Source: Cotesia glomerata (Eukaryota > Arthropoda > Insecta > Hymenoptera > Braconidae). From it: a stretch of DNA of 64,000 bases. Shown in pieces: positions 43,352-57,162 of the stretch (position 1 is the first letter of the stretch; the number at the start of each line of letters is the position of its first letter). A model generated the notes under the pieces. It was not told where the DNA came from, searched no databases, and was given only the letters and a program-made list of their open reading frames with translations. The stretch is from NCBI RefSeq assembly GCF_020080835.1, contig NC_058158.1, forward strand, positions 9,858,001 through 9,922,000. Reading direction: 5' to 3'. The position numbers and the translations under genes are program-made.

Positions 43352-46322
43352 TTAATCATCGTCTAATCGTTTCCGAACATTTTTATTTCCAAATTTCCTT
43401 TTTTTAAACGTCGTAGGAGCAATTTCTTCATCACTGTCCCCAGTAGAGATTCTCGTAACTTTTTTTTCCTCAAACGTTCTTTGAGGTGCCCGGGTTTCCT
43501 TAACTACTGGCGTTACTACTTGTATAACCTTTTTCGCAGGTAATTGCAAGTCAACAACTTTGGGAGGCCTAAAAAAATAAATAAAATTTATGTTTCATTT
43601 TTATAACCACAGGAACAAAATAACAAGCTAGAACAACAAGTATTATAGCTAGTAAATATATATTTACTTTATTTCAACAGTCGTCCACGGCCCGTAGGGA
43701 TCGATTCTATCCGGAACACTGTAATCTCTTCTGTAAGGTATCTCTTCTTTCTCCTCTTTAACCTCGCCAGTCTCAGTACTTTCCCCAGCCTTCTGCAACC
43801 TCAAAGCTTTATATTTTTCTCGTTCAGCATTAGCGCGTTGCTCTTCTAACGCCTCAGCTTTTTCCTTCGCTTCCTCCTGGTCAATTTGTTGTAACAGTTC
43901 TGTCTGAATCGCCTGTTCTCTCGCTTCTTCTTCTTGCTCGGCTATGGTCATGAATCCTTCCTCCGGAGGCTCCCATGACGTTTCTAAAAATCAAGAAAGA
44001 AGATAAAATTAAATAAATTAGAATTTAAATCAGATACGCACAAGAAAGATTATTTAAAATTATTATTCACTATAGAAGCGAATAAAGAGACTGAAGGTAA
44101 TTTTTATTTATTGATTAATTTATTTTTATTTACCATTCGTTTCGACGTGCCAGTAATAAGTATATCCTTCGGGACTGCGTGCTTCATACCAGATTTTCTG
44201 GAAACTCTTTTTCTTAACATTATCCTCTTGACCTTTTTTTCCCTTCCGCTTTTCCCGGCTGGATTTATTTTTCCCCTGGGGTTTATTCTCACCGCTACCA
44301 CTTCCACTTGACATGTTTTTTGGCTGCTGAGGGACACGAGCCCGGTGAAATGTGGTAGGATCACAAAAATCAACATCAGCTGGAAGCTGAAATTAAATTA
44401 CTTTTCACTTTTTTTCATCAATAGACTGGATTAATTGTTAGAGAGTTAAATTGAAAGATTTCTTTATTAAGTAAAAATAAAATGATTGAAAGTAAACATT
44501 TGATCCAGTAAAAGCTCACATTTTTACTTGATTTGTGCCTTGGATTTGTTACTGCTAATACTTCGGGGACTTGATTAGGACTCGTTACCTGAAATTCACA
44601 ATTTTTATTTGTGTTTTCATGAAATTATTCAAAATATTCTGGATCAACTTACGACAGGTTCGTCAATTCTGTTGCGCTTATTCTTCATTATTTCCTGTGC
44701 TGTTATGTCAACCGTGTTTCCTTCGACGTCTTTGACGTAAGCTGCCATAGCGGCCTGAAAAATTATGTGAAATTGAAAATCATTTTCGACAATACATACA
44801 GAAAATTTAGTAATAATAATTATTGTGTGACTGAAAAAATTCATAATATATTTATGATATTCTCACGATAAAAGACAGTAAAAATAAAAATAAAATTTAA
44901 CAACCGAGAGACTGTTTACAGAGTATCCATACAAATGGTCTTTTCAGATTGTAACTATTTGGATTTCTATAGCAAATACTGTTCTCGGTAAAAATGGTTG
45001 TTAAACAACACAAATAGATCCTCTACTTTTTGTACGCTTGGCATAAATACATTATTTATTATTCAGAGTTCAAATATGAAAAAGACCTTTCATTAACGAA
45101 ATATTCTTCAAATAAATTACTTGTTTACCATTAAAATCAATTGAATAACAGAACTGTTGCGTGGACTACAATCATCTATATTATTAAGAGAATAAGCAAA
45201 ATTTTGTGGCCAGTGTATTTATATGATAAAATAGATTTTTATGGTTAAATTTGGTATCTTTGGAAAAATTTTGACTTTTTGTCTTGTAAACTATTGAGAT
45301 TTTCAAAGATAAGCTCATCCCGATGTTACACTCATCAAAATCTTTCATTCAAGTACCCACATCATTTTTTCATATATTTACATATATATTATATATGTAT
45401 ACATGAAAAATATATCAAAATACATGTGGGTACTCAAATGAAAGCTCTTGATGATTGTAACATCGGGATGAGCTTATATCTTTAAAAACGTTGATAGTTA
45501 AAAAATTAGTGCAATTTAACGTAATTAAGAAGCGATCTTGTATTTTGTGAACTATTGATAATTTTAAAAATATAAGCTCATCCCGATGTTACACTCATCA
45601 AGAGCTTTCATTTGAGTATCCACATGCATTTTGATATATTTTTCATATATACATATATATAATATATATAAATATATTAAAAATTGATGTGGGTACTCAA
45701 ATGAAAGCTCTTGAGTGTAACATCAGGATAAGCTTATATCTTTAAAAATTTTGATAGTTAAAAAATTACAGTGTAATTTAACAAAAGTCATTATTTAATA
45801 AAACAAAATTTTATTTATTTATAATTCACAAGTCACGGCAGTCACATAGTGACTGCAAGGTTGCTAGTTAATAGTAATTAGCCAAATTAAAATTTTTTTT
45901 TTAGATAAAATTGAGAGGAAAATTTGATTTATTATCAAGAAGTATGTTCATATTTCTCATGAATTTTTTATGATGTTATCTACAAAAAAAAGTAGTAAAA
46001 TAAAAACTGAGTTGACTCACCTTTTCCATATTTTCAAGATCGCTTTCAAATTTCTTCTGGATCTTGGCTTGCTTGGTACTGTTCTTGTATATGTCTTTAA
46101 CTCTCTTGCTGACATTTTCCTTGTGTTTTTTACCATTTTCATGGAAGTCAATGCTTGCTCTATTGTCAGCGATCCAACACTTGCAGAAGTCGCAGAATTT
46201 CCGACCTTGAGATTGCCAATAGTCCGCCCTGAGGACAAACAAAAGTAGAGTAGGTGAAATTGAATGTATTATACGGGTGTATTACTGCATGCACTTCCGC
46301 TCTCAAACGCTTGCTTTTACAT
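43352..46322 (-). CDS. WBP4: WW domain-binding protein 4 (FBP21-like spliceosomal protein)
   Basis: Seven exons: 46322-46321 (AT of the start, upstream edge in the 5' UTR), 46228-46021, 44754-44653, 44588-44520, 44386-44134, 43983-43668, 43568-43352. All junctions are GT-AG and the phases match; the predicted protein is 388 residues (human about 376). Residues 1-70 hold a matrin/U1C-type zinc finger: FCDFCKCWIADN with C13, C16, H30, H36. A basic Lys-rich stretch precedes one WW domain, about 189-221, with W193, YTYYW and W215 followed by EPP. Then come a Glu-rich helix, probably coiled coil, and a basic tail ending KRLDDD. WBP4 is a nuclear component of the early spliceosome that binds Pro-rich splicing factors through WW domains. 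Vertebrate WBP4 has two WW domains; I see only one. The start ATG is split by an intron, and a Helitron sits in the intron between the zinc-finger exon and the next. Confidence 0.9.
45175..45867 (+). mobile_element. hairpin-module Helitron, 693 bp, two modules
   Basis: It starts TCTATATTATTAAGAG and ends CTAG, between A (45174) and T (45868). The 3' hairpin GCAGTCACATAGTGACTGC at 45838-45856 is followed by AAGGTTG and CTAG. The interior has two long palindromic modules (about 45289-45500 and 45548-45765) in which GCTCATCCCGATGTTACACT pairs with its complement across an AT-rich centre. It lies inside a WBP4 intron on the opposite strand. No coding. Confidence 0.85.
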
Positions 46323-46329
46323 CCCTCGA

Positions 46330-48500
46330 GTCGTTACCGGAAAGACACTTTGTGGTGTATTTCTGACTCTTCTCTATTTATGTGCCATAATATAAATAGA
46401 TGTGTATCAGAATCCTAACACGTTTACGGTTGGACTACATCTTTGAGGTCTGCATCGATAGATCACACCAATGCAATGAAAAGTAGTTTGCAATTTTAAA
46501 AATAGTCCAAGTGTTAGATAAAATGAACATGTGTCGATAGTATAAAAAGTTTCACTTAAGGTATTGCAGGTGTAAATTTTATTGCTTCTACTCACAAAAA
46601 TAAAACAGGGGGAGAAAATTATGTAGGTAAGCTTAGTGGACTTCCCTATAAGCAATATTGTATTAAATTAAGAATCATAAATACTGAGATTTATGCGGAT
46701 ACTATTAAATTGTAACAGCTGGTGCATCTGCTCACGAAAAATTGTTATCAGTTATGTAAATTTTTCAATAACAAATCGATTTTATAAATTTCGATATTTT
46801 TTATACCATCAAAAAAAATATTTATGTGCAATTTTTGTTTTTCAATTAAATTTCATCTGTATTTTTGTAATTAGTCCGCTAAATTAAAGAAAAATATTTT
46901 CAATGATAGTTAATACTTTTTTTTATTAAGCGTAACGTCAAAGTAACTAAAAATTTAAATTTACATGTTTAAAAGCTTCAACCGACGATCAAAGCAGCTT
47001 TTATTCCAAGCGGCGGTACATTTTATTCCACTTAATTACTGTTTTTAATTTATAACAAATTGAATTAAACTTTCCGTATCGATAACGAAATTCCATTAGG
47101 AAACTTTTAGCTCTCATACCATGTTGATGTTGATAAAAACTTTTATTTTCTGATTCTGATTATGATATATAAAAAAAAAAAGTGTCCTTTTTGCATCAGT
47201 CTTAATAGTTTGCCTTTTAATTATTAATAATTGCCGCACGTATCTGATGATAATAAATGCCGATGGTAGATATTAATAACATTGCCCACATTACCTTAAC
47301 CTTCTCGAGTCATTGCGTGTCATTAAAAGATACAATTGTACAATCTCGAAACGAGAAAAATATCTTTTCTATTTTTTTTCAGAAGTATAATTTACGATGA
47401 AAATAAAATAATTAATTCAAAGGACAGTGAGTAAGAAAATTATACAACGCCGACGTAATTATAAGGTTTAATACAAGTAAATCCTTTATGACGTAACCGC
47501 AATGTATTTAATAATATATTTATTCATAATGTGGTATTCATTGCAACTAATGTCAACGAGTTAATTACATCATTAAGTAGGAAGAAAATAGCATAATAGT
47601 GTCATAATAATATGACAAGGCAAACGTAGTTATATGACATTATTGTATTAATACAGAGTATTTCTGTTTGTATTTATATTATTTTTAAAGATATCATTTA
47701 TCATTATCCTTCAACCGCAAAAACACTTTTAGTCAGCTCCAAAGCTCATATTTCGTGGTTATTATTGTTGTTTTGTTGACTAGATTTTGTGAACTGACTT
47801 CAACAACCAGAATTGAATGCTTTATTTAGCGACTCCCTGTCACAAGGGAAAAAGGATATGTGCTACATATGTTTAGGTAATATAATCTGGGATTAGTGTA
47901 CCGTATGTAAATGTGGGTATTTTAGGATCTGTCATTATTATATCTGCCATTTTTCATTTGTTCTTCACAATGTAATTTTGTTATTTGTCTAGCTGAGTAA
48001 TTCATGAAACAAGCTTTGTGATATTATGGTAATATACCATAAAGACATCATTAGGACGAGAGAACACGGAACATCGTGCGCCTGGCTATAGCTAGTTTCC
48101 ATCTACTTGTGTCGCTTGTCGACTCCGTTAACTGCTACATAAGCTTGTTATTTTCGTAATATGCTTTGCTCTAATATCAATTTTTGGAATTAAGACTACC
48201 GTTATTTCAGTTTATAAATAATTATTAGTTGTTTTTGATTTAAAACTTGGTATTTATGCAGTTAATTGAATTAAATTATTCATTTTTAATCTGAAAGTAG
48301 GTTACAGGAGTTATCGAGGAGTGTTTTAAAAAGTTTTTGATATAAATTTCAATCTTTGTAAGGGAAAAAAAATTTAGGAGAAGAATTTAATTATGAAATA
48401 GTTACTTTTATTTTGTATTGGAAATCAAAGACTCCCGGGAATTTATGATAAATTTTTATGGAAAAATTTACGTACAAATCTTTATCAAAGTTATTTTTTA
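46330..48500. other. no gene recognised upstream of WBP4
   Basis: AT-rich intergenic DNA. The WBP4 promoter should lie at its left edge, around 46320-46450, where the sequence is slightly GC-richer. A higher-complexity stretch at about 47700-48150 has no exon. Confidence 0.35.
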
Positions 48501-50240
48501 ATTTTTAAAACTGGTTAAAAACTTTAATTCTTACTAATTTTTTCAATTTATTTTTATTTTATACTCTGAATTATTAAATACAGTTGCAGCAAGTGTATAA
48601 AAAAATTCCATTGCATTATTAACCATCCACAAAAAAATTTCCCAGAGTTTAATCAGAATTGCAGTAAAAAATAATCCGTCAATAATAAATTTATTGTTAC
48701 TAGCCAAAAAATTTACGGAGAAAAATTGGATTACATGAAGAAACTCAAGTTTATTCAACTTCATTTTATATTTGTTATTTCCGCTGTAGATTTTAGCAAA
48801 AAAAATTTTCATTTGAAAAAAAAAATCCACCGAAGATTGCATGATGTATAAATAAAAAAGTTGCTCGTGAGTTTTTAAAAGGTTACGGATGAAAGCAATC
48901 TCTGCTATCCAGTAGCTGATAACCGACAGCAACAGGTTTCCACTACGTATAGTGTATATAAAAAGTAAACAATTACAATAGAAGTGATTCTCACTCTATT
49001 TTAAATTGAAAAAAAAAAAAAAAAAATAAAACAAATAAAGTTGCCACTTTTGATTGAATAAAAATAAAACAAGAACTTGTAATTCTGAAAAGTTGTAGAG
49101 AAGAAATAAAAAAATACTGTCATTGATCACAAAGATGATGCATCGTTAGTGGTCTAGACGGTTTGGTGCAGCCTGATCTACTGGGTATTTATAGTAGTGT
49201 TTCTATAAATAGGTGACATTATTAATAGAGCGCGATGTTTGAATATCTGTAATTTGCAACGATTTTCAGCACGTTTACAATTCAATTTCAATTTATCAAA
49301 TTAAGAGTTTTTTTATTCTATTTTTCCTCTATGAAAAAAGCTAAATATAAGTATAATTTATTCGTCGGTATGAATGGAGTTAATAATTGTCATTATTCAC
49401 GTCATTCACATTCTGAATAGACTCACCAGCTTTTGTATTTCTATACACAGATTATTACGTGATACAATAAAACTAGAATAAAAATAAGAATTGATTTATT
49501 TACAAAACAATAAACAAAAGTATTATCATGCGTTAATTAACGACAATAAAAAAAAATAATAAAGCTTCTATTTATTCGAAATTAATTGCGCAAATTGCCG
49601 GGGTGTAATAAAATTTACATGTATGAGAATATAATTTGTAGCTCATCAATCTACTGGAGCTGAAAATTACGAAAATTGCATGGCAATCAATATTCGATCT
49701 ATCACGTCCTTGCACAACGCTCAAGATGTCTATTTAGGTGTTGTAGCATAGCACACACTCTATATATTTTGGACATGTGTGCAGTAAGCACTATACATTA
49801 TTCGATCGGATTTTATTACTGTCAGTGAACTTGCAGTCTGTTTGTATACTTTAGAACGAAATGGTTTAGTGCGAACATTTGCGTTTATAATGCAAACGAT
49901 TTCGTACTCGCAATCCAACTTTAAATCATATTTAAATAGACTTATAGAAGCAGTTTGCTGTCTATTTAATAATTATTATCCACCATATCATGAGTCTATT
50001 CTATTTCTCGTAAACTAATTATTTATAAGCTGGCTCTTCAAACTAAATCTCAAATTCTGTCTGGATTAATATCTAATTGCAGCATTTGCCATTACTAATT
50101 AAATTTTATCACATCATTTAAATCAAATGACGTCAATCATAGGAATAATTGCTTCCTCTCAGTTTTAAAAATTTTCATAAGATTTTCAAGGTAGAAAATT
50201 TTTATTACTCTCTTCAAAATATTTTCTAGATTTTCAAACG
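48501..50240. other. no gene supported; one 129-codon AT-rich frame
   Basis: A minus-strand frame at 48932-48543 is long for such AT-rich DNA and rich in Phe/Ile/Leu/Asn, with hydrophobic stretches, but no family, splice signal or composition shift supports a gene. A poly-A tract lies near 49010-49025. Confidence 0.3.
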
Positions 50241-50249
50241 AGACAACAA

Positions 50250-51075
50250 ATACGTGGACTTAAAAAAATTAACTTGATTCGAGAGAAAAATTATTGAACC
50301 AAGAAAATTATTTTTAAGAGGGTAATTGTCTTGAATCAAGACGAAAAATTCTTGAATCAAGTAAAATTTCTTTAAATCAAGAAAAATTTATTAGTTCAAA
50401 AATTTTTCTACTCAAATCAAGATTAAGTTTTTCAAAATTGGTGAACGTCTCTTTTTTCTCATGCAAAAATTTCTCGCAACAAAAATTCTCAGCAATTATA
50501 CTTTATACAATATTTTCTAAAAGGCTTTATTTCTCATTGTCTAAATTTATTCGGTATTATTTTCTTATACAAAAATTTATTTAAATATTTACAGCTTATG
50601 TTTTGGCCTATTTTTAGATAAACACACAAAAACGATTCATTTTTAACATTGATTAAATAGAAATCGACAGATGAAAATATTTATTTAAAAATAGTTATTA
50701 AACTATTTGATGAAAATATTTATTTAAAAATAGTTATTAAACTATTTGACTTTTAAAATTTTAATATGACTTGCAATAATATTGTTATGATTCCATTTTT
50801 CAAAAAAAAAAGTTAATTTGTCAAATTTTGTGGGATACGACGTATTAGAATGGCAGTATCGATGTGTTGGTCTGATGTTGAATAAACACACACAAAAATC
50901 ATGATTATACCCCGTTAAAAAATTAAAAATTCGGTTAATATACTTTGAGAAATTTTTGAGTGAGAATTTTTTGCATGAGAAATTTTTGTGTCGAGAAATT
51001 ATTACGGATTAATAAAGACACAGAGCCTTCAAAATTATACATTTGATTCCAGAACATTTTTTTTTCTGTGTGTAA
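50250..51075. mobile_element. F4-related repeat, ends unclear
   Basis: It is rich in CTTGATTCAAGAAA and GAGAAATTTTTG motifs in both directions and ends near 51070 in TTTTTTTTCTGTGTG, as F4 copies do. The left end is not definable. It contains an exact 39-bp tandem duplication at 50670-50747. Confidence 0.4.
50670..50747. repeat. exact 39-bp tandem duplication
   Basis: Two adjacent identical 39-bp units, 50670-50708 and 50709-50747, each starting GATGAAAATATTTATTT. The lack of any difference means it is recent. Confidence 0.9.
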
Positions 51076-52316
51076 ATATAATGCAAATGATTACTTAGCG
51101 AACTATTTATCGAAATACCCGCATTCCTAGCCCACAATGAGCTTTGCAATTCAGAAATCTTCTGCCTAGTTATAATAATCGCACGTACAATGTAGTAAAA
51201 CAGCTCAAGTGTATTGGTTAAAGTTAATTGAATCTCACATTTGGAATTTATCGCCCAACAGAATGCTCTTACTCTCCTCTAGATCTTATATGAGTGTATA
51301 CAAGCGTTGTAAACCGTAGTCATTTGCACGTGCCACACGTTCTCTAGTTAATTTACATTTAATTTTTTTTTAATTCCATTGTAAATGACTCTTGTAATAA
51401 TTTGTTTCTTTTTATTTTTATTTTCTATCCAAAACCTTTATTAATAGTAAGTATATTATACGATCCCAACTCGTGAGAAAGTGACTCCTGCTAATATTGT
51501 TGTTGTTATTATTGGAGATCATTCACTGGCACTCCTTTTATTATTTCATCTACCTCTTCATTTCCGCTCTCCAACGTCCTGTTGCTATTCCAATTTCAAT
51601 TGATCTTGCTGCATGATCGTATATAGATATGAAAGTCGTCTGTCTTTCGATAATCAACTTAATTGTTTTCGAATTGAGTCCGAATTTGATGAAATTAGTT
51701 TTCTTTATACAATTACACAAGTTTCGTTCTTGTTAGTTTAGTGTAGGATGTTTCACAGAGAATTATAATTATTTCTACAGTACAAAATTATACACAGCTA
51801 TTTATTTAATCATGCTGTTAAATATTAAAGAGAAGTAAATATTAAAACTGAAAGGCTTGAGATGTCAAGGATCTTCTGAATTTTTTAAAGCCTAGATGAG
51901 AGCTTTTTCGGCAAAGTTCAGTAAAAGTTTGAGTGGTGCTCTTTTAACTAATTAGTTTATTTTCAAACTGTTGAAAAATATATTAATTTATTATTTAATA
52001 CTCAATAGTAATAAAAGCTTAAAGTGAAAAATTTTTGATTATAAATTAATAAAATAAAAGAGTTGGGTAGAAATAAAAAGACAAATGAATTTTATCAAGA
52101 AACATGTTTTGAAATTAGTTTTAGAACACAAGCAGCTTTTTCACGTCAAATATTTTCTTCTAAAAAGAACAAACGATTCTTGAATCAAGAACTGTCAAAT
52201 ATATCTTTAGAACTGTAAGAAAGCTTTTTAGTTGCCAATATAAACAAGACATAGTTTCTTCTACTAAGCTTTTGGGTTTTATATTTTTTTAATATTTGTT
52301 ACACATGTGTATCAAA
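51076..52316. other. no gene seen
   Basis: AT-rich, with moderately complex sequence around 51100-51660. No exon or element recognised. Confidence 0.35.
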
Positions 52317-53214
52317 TCTATATTATTAAGAGAATGAGAAAAATTTTGTGTCCAGGATAGTCACATGATAAAATCGGTTTTTTTAGTTAAAATTTAGTGT
52401 CATTGCAAAGGTCTTGACTTGAATTTCTGCCTTTTCAAGGTTTCATATCATTTTCACTGATGGTCAATTTATTATGATTATTTAGACTCCATTCGAAAAT
52501 GCTCTATTTCTAGATACATAATTAAGAAATCACCTTGTATCTTGTGAACTATTGACATTTTTAAAGATATAAGCTCATCCTGATGTTACACTCATCAAGA
52601 CCTTTCATTTGAATACCCACATCAATTTCTCATATATATATATATATATATGAAAAATATATAAAAATCCATGTGGGTACTCAAATAAAAGCTCTTGATG
52701 AGAGTAATATCTCGAGATGAGCTTATATCTTAAAAAAAATATCAATAATTAAGAAATGACCTTGTATCTTGAGAACTATTGACATTTTTAAAGATATAAG
52801 TTCACCCCGATGTTACACTCATCGAGACCTTTCATTTAAGTACCCACATTATTTTTTCATATATTTATATATTTATATATATTATATATATGTATACATG
52901 AAAAATATATAAAAATCCATGTGGGTACTCAAATGAAAGCTCTTGATGAGTGTAACATCGGGATGAGCTTATATCTTCAAAATATATATTACATATATAT
53001 ATGTATTTATGAAAAATATGTCAAAAATACATGTGGGTACTTAAATGAAAGGTCTTGATGAGTGTAACATCGGAATGAGCTTATATCTTTAAAAACGTCA
53101 ATAGTTAAGAAACTAGAGTGCAATTCAACAAAAGCCATTATTTAATAAAGCAAAATTTTATTAATTTATAGTTCACAACTCACGGCAGTCACATAGTGAC
53201 TGCAAGGTTGCTAG
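52317..53214 (+). mobile_element. hairpin-module Helitron, 898 bp, two and a half modules
   Basis: TCTATATTATTAAGAG start after A (52316), CTAG end before T (53215). The hairpin GCAGTCACATAGTGACTGC is at 53185-53203. Two full palindromic modules (about 52548-52745 and 52777-52985) are followed by a right half-module (about 52985-53105). Non-coding. Confidence 0.85.
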
Positions 53215-54875
53215 TAATAAATTAACTGAATAACTGAGTTTATATTTTTTTGTTGATTTTTCGTTAGATTTATCATAAATTATTGAACAGAGTAAAACGA
53301 AGTAGCACTGTAGTTAAACATATTCATAAAAAAAATTTTTTTGTTCACCAATAATATTTTGATTTGCCCCGAGCGTTTGCAAGAGATATCATGTTTTCCT
53401 TTTCCCTAATATGCATACTTCCTTAGCCCCGGGTTTGTTCAACAAAAAGTTCTACTATATTTCAAATAATTTAATTTAACTTCAATATGAACAAACAATA
53501 AATGTTTCTATCATAATAATAAAAAAATATTCTTGGTTACGACATCAATGCTAGCGTTTTTATGTTTTTATGCATAAATATACGTAATAACAGTATACTC
53601 TCGAGGATTTCATTAATTACATTATCATTAGGCATATTCAATGTCAATGTAAAATTAGAATTTCGCATATGAATCGTTTGCGTGTCGCAGTGGGTCAGAA
53701 ACTAATTAAAACTAATGCACGCGTCCCAACGATTGATATACGACAGGAAATACGAGTTACAGAAATAAACTCAGTTGGCCCTACATCACACAGTATTCAT
53801 TTGCGAAACCGGACAGTTCACTAAGCAGTCACAACATACTGAAACACAAATATACACAAAACATATGTACGTGCGCATCCAAATGGTACATGCTCATACT
53901 CTGCCATAGAGTAGCTCGTTGATTTCTCTTTAATTTATAGCAAACATCTTCAATAAATTAAACCTTTGTTTTATTTCATGTGTTGTTTTTTTTTTTTTTT
54001 TTTTTTTTAATTTAGTAAATCAACATTAAATGGACTATAAAAAAGAAGTTTTACATTTGTTTACGTAAAAACAGCTGAGACGCTTTTTGGCAGTGAATTG
54101 TTAAACACAGAGACTTTACGAGCTGACTTTTAGACCAAACACTTCAATGAAAATCTTCAATCTTAATGAAATTTGAATTTTCGACCCGGTTATTTTTTTG
54201 GTATAAACAGTAGCCGCGCTGAAGATGCTGGAGAGATTATATATACCATAGTGTATACTTTTGCTTGTGTAATTCAAGTCACAAAAGCTTTCCACCACAT
54301 TGCCATTGCCAGTCGTGTCTTCAAGTGTAGACTGTTTTAGGAAAGGCTTTTAAATTTAGTCGTTGGAGAAAAATTTTTTTCTTCCTTTCTCATACATAAA
54401 ATTCATCTATTAAATGTACCGTTGATTATTTTCGTTATCCTCCAAAAAAAGAAAGATTTTTCTTAATTTAATTTAAAAGCAAAAAGGAGGATTTTTTTTC
54501 GTGAAAAATGATCGTTAAACTGATTGCTGTAAGGGCAAGAATATAGTTAGTAATATAATAAGATTGACGTAAACGGCGAGCCATTAAAATTAATTGATTT
54601 TAAAGTGTAATTTATAAAGTGTTTAACTAAAACCAGGACACTGAGTTTAAATTGTAAACAAAATTTATAATTTTCTATCGAGTACATTTAGACGAGCTGA
54701 GGCTATTACACTTGAGGTGAATTGATTAATGATTATCCAGGAGCGCGAACCGATGCAGGTGTCGACGGTTTTATTTATGCATGTACCTTCGACGGTAATT
54801 ATACTATTATTATTTTTTAAATCTTGTTACTTAATTTTACTCTCAGCGTAAAAAAAAAAGAAAATTAAATTTTCA
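53215..54875. other. no gene recognised
   Basis: AT-rich with a long poly-T tract at about 53984-54009. A minus-strand 60-codon frame at 54116-54298 has no support. The part at 53640-53900 is of higher complexity but lacks exon features. Confidence 0.35.
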
Positions 54876-55869
54876 TCTATATTATTAAGAGAATAAGCAA
54901 AATTTTGTGGACAGTGTATTTATATGATAAAATGGATTTTTATGGTTAAATTTGGTATCGTTGTAAAATGCTCTATCACTAGATACATAATTAAGAAATG
55001 ACCTTGTATCTCGTGAACTATTGAGATTTTTAAAGATATGAGCTCATCTCGATGTTACACTCATCAAGACCTTTCATTTGAGTACCCACATCATTTTTTC
55101 ATATATTTTATATATTTATATATATATGAATATATGAAAAATATATCAAAATGCATGTGGGTACTCAAATGAAAGCTCTTGATAAGTGTAACATTGGAAT
55201 GAGCTTATATCTTTAAAATGCCAATATTTAAGAAAGTACAGTACAATTTAACATAATTAAGAAATGACCTTGTATCTCGTGAACTATTGACATTTTTAAA
55301 GATATGAGCTCATCTCGATGTTACACTCATCAAGACCTTTCATTTGAGTACCCACATCATTTTTTCATATATTTTATATATTTATATATATATGCATATA
55401 TGAAAAATATATCAAAATGCATGTGGGTACTCAAATGAAAGCTCTTGATAAGTGTAACATTGGAATGAGCTTATATCTTTAAAATGCCAATATTTAAGAA
55501 AGTACAGTACAATTTAACATAATTAAGAAATGACCTTGTATCTCGTGAACTATTGACATTTTTAAAGATATGAGCTCATCTCGATGTTACACTCATCAAG
55601 ACCTTTTATTTAAGTACCCACATCAATTTTTCATATATTTATCTGTATTATATATATGTATATATGAAAAGTATATCAAAAATGCATGTGGGTACTCAAA
55701 TGAAAGCTCTTGATGATTGTAACATCGGGATGAGCTTATATATTTAAAAACGTCTATATTTAAGAAAGTACAGTGCAATTTAACAAAAGTTATTATTTAA
55801 TAAAGCAAAATTTTATTTATTTACAGTTCACAAGTCACAGCAGTCACATAGTGACTGCAAGGTTGCTAG
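54876..55869 (+). mobile_element. hairpin-module Helitron, 994 bp, three modules
   Basis: TCTATATTATTAAGAG start after A (54875), CTAG end before T (55870). The hairpin GCAGTCACATAGTGACTGC is at 55840-55858. There are three palindromic modules; TTAAGAAATGACCTTG recurs at 54991, 55257 and 55523, an exact 266-bp period. The first two modules are nearly identical, a recent tandem amplification. Confidence 0.9.
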
Positions 55870-57162
55870 TAAAAAATTAAATCTTTAAGTTAATTAGAAG
55901 ATTAATAATTGAGGAAAATAAATTTTCTAATGTAGAGCAAGACCTTTAAAATAGCAATGACATTAGAGTTAATGAAAAAAAGATAAATTTAAAATAATTT
56001 ATTATATTCAACGATGCATTAATTATTTACAACAGTAAAATTTATACATCTCAATAAATAACAATGACAAATATATCTGAATTAATTAACATAATAAATA
56101 ATTAGAGTAATTGACTAGTATTAACTAGATTGGTCCTTCGTGGGAGCTATACAAAGTATACACGATACGCAATGAAAGCATACAAGCTAGGGTCTTAATT
56201 ATTAGGCTTCTCTTGTTACTTAGTTTCATCGTCATTAGAACATGAGTTAAACCCACATCCCCTACATAAAATACTTGGTTACTTTCCTGAATAAATTACA
56301 ATCTTTTATCTTTTCACGTTACAAACAACCATTTACATTAAAATCATCCAATATTTAAGTGCAGTAACTTTAATAATTTATTATCAATCAGATAAAATAT
56401 TTTTAGTAAGAAAAAATAAGTTGAGGTAATATCGATTTACTAAATCCTCCATAACTAAACTAAAACTCACAATATATTGCACTAAATTCTCAATAGTACG
56501 CTCGATTTCAAGTTATTTAACATTTAAAATAAATCTTTAACTTTATTCTCTTAGCGTATCAATTCTTATCCGCTCAAATATTTTTATTTTTATCTGAATT
56601 TCAAAAGTTCAACTTCATTTTTTGAATCAGATATAAATATTTACATTTACTTCGAAAAAAGTTTATAAATTTTAAACTTGAATAATTATTTATTCAGAAA
56701 TAAAATAATTTTTTATTTTAAAGCATAATTATAATATCACAGTCATACATTTTATATACAGAACACATTTACTTCAGCTTGGCTTTGAAAATAGTTTTCA
56801 AAACTTTAAAGATAAGATAAAACCTTGTGATAAAAGTCATTCGCTATATTTTAATATATATATATATATATATATATGTTCATTCCTTTTAATCACACTT
56901 TTGCATTAATTTTTAAACAAAAGAAAAGAGCTTGAATAATTATTCACCGTGAATTACAAAAAGGAGGATTAAGATATGTTTTATCATAAAATTTGGCAAG
57001 ATTAAACGAAAGTAAATTAATGAAGACGTAAAGTTGATATATTGCCAAAAAATAACCACTTGGATATTTTATTCAACTAATTTTTATCTAACGTTAATAG
57101 AGATCATGATTTTTTTTAATTTCTCCATCAATTAAATCGATAACAATCAAATATATAAAAAA
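55870..57162. other. no gene seen
   Basis: AT-rich intergenic DNA with an AT dinucleotide run at about 56850-56877. Nothing recognised. Confidence 0.4.

Noticed and set aside
44111..46248. Plus-strand frames at 44111-44311 and 45970-46248
   Set aside because: They are antisense to WBP4 exons.
48543..48932. 129-codon hydrophobic frame considered as a chemoreceptor fragment
   Set aside because: No recognisable receptor motif, no splice signals and no change in base composition; AT-rich sequence can give Phe/Ile/Asn-rich frames.
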